Below, piece by piece: positions 50,231 to 59,155 of a stretch of DNA of 64,000 nucleotides. The translations under genes were made by a program, and so were the position numbers. The stretch covers positions 496,001 to 560,000 of the forward strand of contig MU271152.1 in NCBI GenBank assembly GCA_021432605.1. The letters are read 5' to 3'. The notes beneath the pieces are model-generated. The model had not been told where the DNA came from. It saw only the letters and a program-made list of their open reading frames with translations, and made no database searches. Each line of letters opens with the position of its first letter. Positions within the stretch are counted from its first letter, which is position 1. This DNA comes from Coniochaeta sp. PMI_546 (taxonomy: Eukaryota; Ascomycota; Sordariomycetes; Coniochaetales; Coniochaetaceae).

Positions 50231-52606
50231 TCAATCCTGTGCCCAAGCCGGTACCTTTCTGCCCTTGTCCCTAGCAAGCGACCTCGCTGAGACCTTCAAA
50301 AGATGCGCCTCTTGTCTGACCTCGTCCACGCGCCGGCCAAGAGCCTCAGCCCAGCTGTTGTATTCAGGCTGGAGGCCTTCTTTCAGTTTCCCAAGCAACC
50401 ACTGGGACTCTACTGTTGTCCACTTCTTGGCGGTCGGTACACTATCCTCAGCTGTTGCGACAGGTCGATCCTGCGGAGAGAACAGAGCTGCCGCACTCCT
50501 TCCGTGGCGGGCATCTCTGACGGGAGACTCATCAAAGAAACCACCCAGTTGGGGGGAGCCCATCCGTTCCCTCTCTGCTAGTTCACGCTGCCTCTCGGCC
50601 GCTCTCTTCATCTCCAGTTGCTGCGCCTCCACCCACATGTTGCTGACTGGCCCAATGCCATCTCGTAGTCTCTGGGTAGACGCGCACATGGCCTCCCATC
50701 TCTTTTGACTCTTCAATCGAGCCTCCCGTGCCTCCTGCTCCTTTTCAGCCTTCAACTCCTCGGCACGCTCCATCTTCGCTTTACGGCGAGCCTCTCTGTT
50801 GACAAGTTCATCCAGCTCGGCTAAAGCTTGGGCTATGGTCCTGAGTGAGTCACGGGCAATGTCATACAGGGCAATGCGATTCACTCGCTTTTCAAATATC
50901 TGACGCTCTCCAGACTTCTCTGTAGCAGTAGATTTGGGGTGTCCTCCTTCTTCTTCCGATGAGTACTTGTCCAGCTCAGTCTCGCGTTTGATTATCGGTG
51001 CCAGGCGGTATATCCAGCCGACTGTCCGCAGCAAAAGCCGCAAGGTTGTTGAACTAAAGTCGCCTCCTTTCACCGGCAGTTCTGGGTTGTCCTTCGTGTC
51101 GAGTGAATTCCCGCCGAGGAAGAAGAACTCGCGGAACAACAGAACGAGAAATGGGATGATGTACTGTGTCATGTCTTTCGTCAGAGCGTCAGTTAGTCTC
51201 ATCTCAATCCCGCTGTCATCGCCCTGGACATGCGCGTAGTATTTCTTGTATATATTGTCGACGATCTGCGTGATTGCGGCAATGGCTTTCTCTGTCGTCT
51301 CCTTTTTCTCCTGCAGGAATGCGTTCTGCCTTGCAATTTGTGGCGCCCGCGGTGCACTCTCATATAGCTCCTGAAGAGACAAGACAAGTTTACAGATCTT
51401 TCGACCGAAAGAGGTGACAGGATGACCCCCATTCTCGAGGGTCGCCGGGTCCGAGACGTTTTTGGCCCAATCCTTTCTATGAGCTGTCCAACCTTCCCTT
51501 CCCATCAGAGTGCACATGGATCTAATCTCCTTACTTCGGACATGGACAGTCAACTGAGTCTCCGTTGTCGGTGGAACCTGGTGAAGATGACGATCTCCGG
51601 CATCGTCGTTGCCTGAAGGTTTCTCCAGTCCATCATCCGACTCACCATCTTCGGGACCGCTATCTTCAATGACAATACTATCCTCTGTGCTGGTTCGCCC
51701 TGATGAGGGTAAGTCGTACGCGAAGACTTGCTTCAAGGGATCTGGTGGTATGGCCGTTGCCGTTGTCGCTGCTTGCGGACGCTCAGACGTTCTAAGGACA
51801 GAGCTGGCAGGTTTCGAGACGCGTCGGGGAGGCTCTTCGACTAAAGGACGCTCCTCAAACGCCGTTTTAGGCTTGCGAGGCTTGCTTTTTCGCGGCAATC
51901 TCTGCGATGGCGGTTCACGTTGACTCACGGCTGGTGCGACACCACCCTGTCTGCTTCGAGGAGGAAGGTCGCTAGTATCATGCTCGCTTGTCCTAATGTG
52001 TTCAATGTGAGGCAGCTGAGCGTGGCTCTGCTCCGCTTCCGCTTCCGCCGTTGTCGCGGGGTCCGAAGGCCGCTCTGATCCTACTCCCTCTTCTGGTTGC
52101 TCTTGTGGCTGCTCCTCAGCCTCCACGTCGTCGTCCTCCCTCGCTTCCGGCAAAGTTCGTGCCACTGAACTTCGAGCGCTAGTCTGCTTGAGTTCCACAG
52201 TGATAGAATGCAACCGCCGTGCAGGTGCGTCACGCGTGCCGCGCGCCTTCTTACTGAAATCGTTCAAAGCGTGTATACTAGCGGGATTCACTTCATCCCT
52301 CGCCGATACCTTCCTGCGCTTGGGCGCACTGGACGTGATGACCGACCCTTTTCGAGAGTTGTTAGCCTTAGAAAGGCTGTCGATGACGAGTTGCGCTGTG
52401 GTAGCATTACGCTTGCTCGTACGGAGGAATAGTTCCGGACGCTGTCCTCTTGAAGGGCGCAGGGTTGCGATGCTATGCGGGTCTCGTCTAGACCGCGACC
52501 GGGTTGCGGCAGGGATATCGGACTCATCGCCGGAACTGAGTGCAGTAGGCTGCGCGTTGATGGCGGTTTCGGGCTGTTGAGCAGCCTGCCTCCTAGTTCG
52601 AACCAT
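50231..52606 (-). CDS. unrecognised nuclear-type protein with Myb-like C-terminus
   Basis: 791 residues, single exon. I do not recognise the family. Residues 1-350 are disordered, rich in Arg, Ser, Glu and Pro, with basic motifs that could be nuclear-localisation signals (PKRRKVSAR, RLPRKSKPRKPK) and an acidic patch (IEDSGPEDGESDD). A folded helical region follows (about 365-560: SMCTLMGREGWTAHRKDW, DMTQYIIPFLVLLFREFFFL, LRLLLRTVGWIYRLAP), then a charged helix (REARRKAKMERAEELKAE). The last 70 residues look like a Myb/SANT fold (KKWTTVESQWLLGKLKEG, NSWAEALGRRVDEVRQEA) ending GRKVPAWAQD. A chromatin or telomere-related role would fit but is inference. Its promoter has telomere-like repeats. 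Confidence 0.8.
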   Translation of the reverse strand: MVRTRRQAAQQPETAINAQPTALSSGDESDIPAATRSRSRRDPHSIATLRPSRGQRPELFLRTSKRNATTAQLVIDSLSKANNSRKGSVITSSAPKRRKVSARDEVNPASIHALNDFSKKARGTRDAPARRLHSITVELKQTSARSSVARTLPEAREDDDVEAEEQPQEQPEEGVGSERPSDPATTAEAEAEQSHAQLPHIEHIRTSEHDTSDLPPRSRQGGVAPAVSQREPPSQRLPRKSKPRKPKTAFEERPLVEEPPRRVSKPASSVLRTSERPQAATTATAIPPDPLKQVFAYDLPSSGRTSTEDSIVIEDSGPEDGESDDGLEKPSGNDDAGDRHLHQVPPTTETQLTVHVRSKEIRSMCTLMGREGWTAHRKDWAKNVSDPATLENGGHPVTSFGRKICKLVLSLQELYESAPRAPQIARQNAFLQEKKETTEKAIAAITQIVDNIYKKYYAHVQGDDSGIEMRLTDALTKDMTQYIIPFLVLLFREFFFLGGNSLDTKDNPELPVKGGDFSSTTLRLLLRTVGWIYRLAPIIKRETELDKYSSEEEGGHPKSTATEKSGERQIFEKRVNRIALYDIARDSLRTIAQALAELDELVNREARRKAKMERAEELKAEKEQEAREARLKSQKRWEAMCASTQRLRDGIGPVSNMWVEAQQLEMKRAAERQRELAERERMGSPQLGGFFDESPVRDARHGRSAAALFSPQDRPVATAEDSVPTAKKWTTVESQWLLGKLKEGLQPEYNSWAEALGRRVDEVRQEAHLLKVSARSLARDKGRKVPAWAQD

Positions 52607-52840
52607 TTGCGTTGGTCGCTGAGACGAACGTATGGTGTTTCTTTTGTGAGAGAGAAGACACCAATGCCTAGGAACGGGCGCGTCGCTCTAACTACACGGT
52701 AGCTAAAGCAAGTGCGTATAACAACAGTTCAAGATGGCGATGTGATGTAGAAGACGCGTCCTGCATCGCGTTCCAAATTGGGGAAAGTCGACATAATATC
52801 AGAGCAGCACAGGTGCACGGACCTGGCATGACGGAAGATG

Positions 52841-52874
52841 AGGGTTAGGTTTCGGATTAGGCTTAGGGTTAGGA
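52841..52874. repeat. degenerate interstitial telomere-like repeat (TTAGGG type)
   Basis: The plus strand carries GGGTTAGG, GGATTAGG and CTTAGGGTTAGG in 34 bases, with one variant interval (TTTC). TTAGGG is the usual filamentous-fungal telomere unit. It lies about 235-270 bp upstream of the Myb-like gene. Confidence 0.75.
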
Positions 52875-55008
52875 TGCTTCTTGAACTCGAGACCAACTCG
52901 AAGCGTGGCAACTGATTATACTACGTACGATACACTACGCCGCATTTCTCGATTTATCTCTACTCGCTTATAACTAACAAACCCTCATTCAACAGGTTAG
53001 CGGAGCGATAAACTACCTAGCATGTTAGGCTGTGGGCGTTAGGGGTCTCGAGGTAATGCCAAACTTTGGAAGGGCCGTTCGAGCCTGTCAACGGCGACGG
53101 AGCCCTTGAAGACGCTGCTTCGAGCGCCTGACATCGCGAGAACAGCCACAGTCAGAATTTGACGTTCGTAAAGAGTCTCCTTCAAGCCGCCGTTCAGATA
53201 AGAGGCTCGACCGCTATGACCAGGCTGGCGTGATTTGACCGTAGGCATGCCTCAAAGGTGATGAAGTCAGGCTGGACCTGCCAATGCCTCGCCTCCAAAG
53301 GTAGAGAGAGAAACGAAAGGAGTTTCCAGTGAAAGGCCTTTCTTGGTATCTTGACGCCAAGTGTACATCAACTCAACAAGCGGAAGACACATGCATATAG
53401 GACCGGGAAAGCCCTGCTTCGCATCGCTCAAGCTCCCCCAACTGCCTGTTTAAGCTGCAAGAAGACCAGAGCGAGGTGCTGCAAGGCGAAGCCCATAACT
53501 GCAGGCATAAAATAATGACTGAGACTCTTGACGTCCAAATTAGATGCATGTCCCTGCAGGCGCGGTCAGTATCTGCGTGAGCCCCTGACGCCCTGATCAA
53601 ACTACAGTCGATGCCGTGCATTTGGGAAGAGCTATCATCTTGGCAGGCTCAGCTCACAGATCTATGGCGAACCTCAGAGCATGTGAAAATATGCCTCCGG
53701 GTGCTGAAAGTATATGGCTGGAGACCGATGCAGCCACTCCCGGCGTGATACCGAACCTTCCCAAACGGGTTTGAGCCTGTGAGCCTCTGAAAAGCCAGAT
53801 GTTGTACCGAGACTTGTCTGGGCAGGTGGCGGCATCTTCTGCGTCATGTTCGGTGATGTCCAGCGCTTGATACGCTCATACGCTTGTATAAAAGGAGATC
53901 CCCATCAGCGCACCATACAGATCTCAAGAGGAAAGGTGCGGACAAGGACATAGCATCATTGCTGGTCGTGACCTTGTTGCATGGATACAGTTGGCCAGAT
54001 ACCTTTAAAACCTGTATATTCAACACTTCGCGCGCAACAGCAACACTTATTAGAGTCGTAGCGGTCGAAAAGAGGCTGCAGGAGATATTGAGTGAAATAT
54101 GCACATGTGAGGGGAATGGGGCAGCCGAAGTTGACTTCTAGCTAAACCCCCTTGGCTTGTGCCAACCATGTAGCCTTTAGTGTTCAACAACAAACCGGAG
54201 GATGCATATGCTGCGGGAGATGTTCTCATTCGATCTGACATACTACCTTAAAATATGTGACAGGTTTCTGGATAGTACTGTAGTATGTAGGGTTTTTTAT
54301 AGACAAGACTTGTCGGATGTCGGCCAACAGAAAGGATTGGTGTTGGAGCTCTCTCGTCTCAGGGGAACAACGAAACCACAGTACACAGTGAAGAAGGCCA
54401 AGGGCAAGTTGACATGGCTGAGGTGGTCCGACGAGGCCGTTAATTTTCCACTCGCATGTGCTTCCTGCATGGTGATGACTATTGAACACTGCAGCCACTG
54501 CAGCGCACGTGGAAGAGTCTGCCCTATACTCATGTTGTTCCTGCTGTCGTCTCGCCTTCAGTCTGCTCGATCACGGACTGGGAAGGTGGAGGATGCAATT
54601 AATTTATTACTAACAAGAACACCAACTACCTTAGTACCTCACTCTCGACAGGCGCTCATGCAACAGCATCGTATAGGGCAGAGTCTTTGTCTCAAAACTC
54701 GATTGGTGGTTGTTACATCTGGCGTCTGGAGAAGAGACAATGAATTTGTCGTAGCTGAAGAGGTCAAGCACTCAGAGCTGTCATCAATAATGGAACGCTG
54801 CATGGCAAATGAAGCTGCTCCTCCTCGTTCCCATCTGGCCCGTGCGAGAATGTTGCTGGATATCTTGGGGCACGGATTAGCTTTTGCTGGGCAGTGTTCG
54901 ATCCGAAGCGGGGCATAACTGCAGGTCAAGGCCGGGCATCTACCTTACCCGCCTACAGGACCTACCGTACGTATACGTTCACAAGTACCTCTACACGCGC
55001 GTAGACTG

Positions 55009-55016
55009 AGGTACCT
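55009..55016. repeat. AGGTACCT palindrome copy 6
   Basis: Perfect 8-bp palindrome in a stretch full of related TACCT/AGGTA words. Confidence 0.6.
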
Positions 55017-55663
55017 TATGCCTACCTACCACTGTACCGTTTCCTATCAGAAAGAGATCCATTCTATTATGTAAGGTAAGGTATGCAGTCAGGGCAGTAA
55101 GGTACAAGCTTGATATCCTGGTTAGGCTAGATCTGGCCCTGTGCCTCCAGGGTTTGGTTTCTTTCTGCCAAAAGCCAAGCCGTTGGCACCAACAAGCCAC
55201 AAAAGCTCACTAGTCTCGTACCTTTAGACCCCTGCTTGGGATCGTGTGAAAGGGGGGGCCGGCATGGAAGCTACGACCGAGAAAATCGAAAAATAAAACG
55301 ACAAGTCGGTTCACACTACGACACAACCCAAGCGCGGAGTGCCAGACTGAAAGCTTCATCCCGCAGCCCTTTATTGGCAGGGGCAAGTGGCTTTTCTTCC
55401 GCTTCCTTATGTCAATTGTCATTTACATTTCTCTTGTTCCTCCAAGATCGCAGCACGAACCATCACCGGATGGCTTGATATAAAGGCGAGTCTGCCATCC
55501 GGGACGCACTCCCTTTCTGCATCTATGTCGTACGAAAAGAGGTAGCCCACAGGGAACATCAGTCGGCTATTGTTATTAAATCTCCGTTCTCGAAACATTC
55601 GCCCTTCGGCAACTGCCTTTGTACAACGCAAGATCAGAGCCGTCGCAGCCAGCAGCCGGAGCA

Positions 55664-57905
55664 ATGTCCGAGACACCAAGCAAGGGTGACGCCGAGTCAA
55701 CATCACCCTACCAGACCATCAAGGACAAAAAATGTCCTTTCTGCCACAAAGACTTCACCTCCTCCTCTCTCGGCCGTCACCTCGACCTTTGGATCAAGGA
55801 TAAGAATCCTAAACCGGCCGACGGCCTGCACGATGTGGACGAGATCAGGAAACTGCGAGGGGGGGTGACACGACGACAGCATAAGAGGTCGCTCGGAGCA
55901 AGGAGATTCTCCTCGACCTCCGCGGCAACTTCAACGGCTACACCCATAGCAGCGTCCAGGAGGAGTCCTGCAGCTTCCGAACATGTGAACTCTACGGCGT
56001 CACCCGTGGCTAGGAAAAATAGTGCCGCCGCAATCCCCGGGTTCAATGTCCACAACTTTGCAGTAACTGGAGTGATCAACGACATTGAGAATGACCGGGC
56101 CCCCTCTACGTCGAATTCTTCCAGAGAGGTTGCAACCCAGCGATCCAATGTCTCTCAGCTGAACCTAGATATGGTGAAGAAGATCCAGGACGCCGAGGAC
56201 ACAGCGAGGGCGGCCGAGTTGGCGCTAAGGGAGATGGTTAGCTCATGGAGAGCTGCAAAGTACGTTCTCCTTCATGCCTTGTCTTTCATGAGTGTTTTGT
56301 TAATTGAGACTCTCCACTAGGTTACACATCGACATGAGCTCGATGCCGTTTGACTTCGATCCTCTAGCTCTCGACTTCTCCGCCTTGACACTACAGTGTC
56401 TGCCCCCGCCACCAACTCTCTCCTCATTCAATCCGTTCCCGACGGAGCTATCGTGGTCTATACAGCCGCCGGGCCAACAACAGTACACAGCACTGCACGC
56501 CTATTTCTCTGAGCAATTCAGAAAGTGGAGAATCAAATGTGCTGCTGCCACGACAGCTTTGCAGGAGGATATCCAGTATCCTCCGTCCGAGTTCGTGTTT
56601 AAAGACGACCCGCAAGAAGCTGTGCGGAGAGCCGAGAAATTGGCAGATGAGCTGGAGAAGAAGGTGAAAGACCACATCGATACCGCCTACAACAGATGGG
56701 AGGCCCTGCCTCAGCCCCGGAAGCAAGATACATGGATACTCGAGCTCGCCCGCAGCGTGGGAAAGAAACAAACCCAGATCGAATCGATGCAGGAAGAACA
56801 GCACAAGCTTCGGCAAGAAAACGCGAACCTGAGAAGCCAGATTGATCAACTTAACAAGCTGCAACAACCTCGCGAGTTCAAGCTCATGCTTCCAGCCACA
56901 CTGCCAGTTGATCCGAAGTTTATCGATTTCTGCCTAGAGCAGGCTGTCGTTCATGGGCATCGTACTGTGGGGATGACCATCGACGACCGTCGTTCGGACA
57001 TTGGCACAGTGGTCGGCACTGCCATTGACCGGTGGAAGCGTGTCGTAGTTTCTCATCGGCCCTCCGGGAGTAGCATGCTTGGGAAAAGAACAGTGGACCA
57101 GGCTGAGCTGAATAATGAGGATAACGCCGACAGTGCTAATTCGTTGGCCCCCGTCTCGGACAGGGCAGGCACGCACAACAAGTCCCGAGCACTGACAGGT
57201 GCTGATGACCGTCCCGTACGGAGGCCTGAGCGAGCCAGCACATCTGGCGGAGCTGGCCACGTTGCTGCCAAGGGGGCGATGCCAGAGGCCCTTCGTCGCG
57301 AAGTCGTCGGTGAGGGAGCGGCAAAAAGGCCCCTTTCACAAACCCACACCTCGAAACTCAACGGAGGGTCTACGCAACTGACACCCACGTCAGGGGTTTC
57401 AGAAGTGCCTGGAACAATCACAAAAGGGCAGGCGCCTAGCAACTCTTCATCAGGAGCCACAAGAATCCAGACTGAGATAGCCGACGATACGAGCGACAGG
57501 GATGCCGAAGCTGAGCGAGACGACGAGTTGAGTGATCGGGATGCCAACGCTGAAAAGGACGACGGAATGAGCGACCAGGACGCGGACGCAGAAATGGAAG
57601 ACGACGACGGGCTAGCCTACTCTGGCATGAACCACGCGGCGGGCCAGCAGGCCAACCATGTGCTGCCAACAACGCTTCAGACGGAATCGTCAGGCCAGCG
57701 CCACCAGCTTCCCGGCACTTCATCCCAGCTCAACGACCAACCGCAGGCGCCGGTACCGCGTGCCAGACCTATGGCTTCTTTGGGCGCTAACGGCACCACC
57801 AACGGAGTTGGTACGGGCACGCAACCCGGCATAAGCACTGGTAGGTACGCGGTACCCGTTGGGAATGTCAGAACCCCGGTTTCGCCCTATTTGCACAGCA
57901 CTTAG
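55664..57905 (+). CDS. uncharacterised protein with degenerate UBZ4-like zinc finger, two exons
   Basis: Exons 55664-56259 and 56321-57905; 726 residues. The GTACGT intron has a CACTAG acceptor. Residues about 22-60 contain CPFCHKDFTSSSLGRHLDLW: a CX2CX11HX3 arrangement like the Rad18-type UBZ4 ubiquitin-binding finger, but with Trp where the final Cys should be. Next comes a conserved-looking basic stretch (DEIRKLRGGVTRRQHK). The middle has a compact globular region (LDFSALTLQCLPPPPTLS, QPPGQQQYTALHAYFSEQ) and a coiled coil (MQEEQHKLRQENANLRSQ). The C-terminal half is disordered, with three 13-residue acidic repeats. The start at 55664 is the first ATG of the frame. Function unknown. The frame continues beyond the stop (see findings). 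Confidence 0.82.
57492..57608 (+). repeat. three 39-nt coding repeats, acidic
   Basis: Three consecutive 13-residue units starting SDRDAEAERDDEL, SDRDANAEKDDGM, SDQDADAEMEDDD, inside the disordered tail. Confidence 0.9.
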
Positions 57906-59155
57906 GATCAGCAGCGTCAAATAGACCATGTCGCTCCTCTCGACAACGAAGGTGGCGAACGCACGGTGGTGCGAAATGAAGCGCCTGAGACTGCGCATAT
58001 GAATCCAGTAGAGACGACGGATTTGTTCCAAAATTCGCCGCAGTCAGTTTCGTCGGCGCATGCGCTTTCTCTGCAACAGGCCCTCAGCAATGTATGCAAT
58101 CAATACAAGGCACCAGCAGCAGCATACGGCACAGACATGTGCGCGGATCCACCACTGGCTGCAATAGGAGGCACACTGGCTATGACGCTCTGCTTCGCCA
58201 TTTAAGGACACATAACTGAATCCTGGAGCCATATAACCCGTGGCGGTACCGGCCGACTCGTCAATAGTGGGTGCCAGCCTGAGCGCATAAGACAGGATCT
58301 CGCAATCCTTGGGCCTTCGGAAACTCATGAGAGACGACGACAGGCAGCGGAACCTACCTTGCCTCGCCCATTCGTCTTTGTTGGGAGTTTAGATTGTCCA
58401 AGAGGACTTGAGCTGGGAGTTGGACGAGGGCCATCATTGATGTCGGAAGGTACTTGGAGGCGCGGATGAGGACAAAGGTCTACGGCTTCCGCTATAACGT
58501 TTAGACAATCATTGCTAGACTTCACAATTTTAGTGTTAATATATTTTGGTCGGGTATTTGTAAAGCGTATAAGGACCATACCATAACCCGCGGAAGTCAG
58601 CATACAGCGACTTTACGTCGATCTCTTTGTATCAGTCACCATAGTGATACTAGCCATGATCAGTTACGGTGGGGCATTATTGGTTCGTTTTCGTGCAATC
58701 TGGTAGTCTGACAGCTCAGCCGGAAGGCTATCTTATGAGCACGCTGTTGGTATCAGGCTTCCTCGAATCGGTTGCAAGAAACTCTAATATTTCCTCGGGC
58801 CGAGTTTCTTCAACGCTCAAGTTCTCTTTCCCTGACGAGCAGCCTCAATAGTGAAGCATAGACCTCATCAGTATGGAACTCGTCTTCCTAACGATTCACG
58901 GTTCAGTCTTCGTGTGACTCAGCCACCGTACTGTCTTGTGCTTGCGAATTCTTCTGATACGAAAGATGCCCTTCTTGCAGCGTTTCTACCAGTCGTAGCA
59001 TCCAATCCCCATCCAGGTTCTGGGGACCACATGTTGTCCTCGGCCTGCTTCCCCACCATCTTGTCCGAGACTCATATATCGATGCTCATGGAACGGCCGC
59101 TTCGGCCCCAGTACGGCAAGAAACACCTAGCGACTTCGTTACTTCGTCTTCAGAC
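57906..59155. other. interval between UBZ4-like and RNase H genes
   Basis: The first 300 nt are open in the same frame as the upstream gene after its TAG (to TAA at 58203-58205). The remainder, including 58206-59155, shows no supported gene and holds the promoter of the RNase H gene. Confidence 0.5.

Larger units (their letters stand above)
52607..55663. other. divergent intergenic interval, 3 kb
   Basis: Holds promoters of the Myb-like gene (-) and the UBZ4-like gene (+). Contains a telomere-like tract (52841-52874) and one AGGTACCT copy (55009-55016) within a stretch rich in TACCT/AGGTA words (54940-55090). A 238-codon frame at 54202-54918 lacks any recognisable feature. Confidence 0.55.

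Noticed and set aside
54202-54918. 238-codon plus-strand frame
   Set aside because: No domain, signal peptide or introns, unusual composition for a protein, and antisense frames of similar quality; likely chance.
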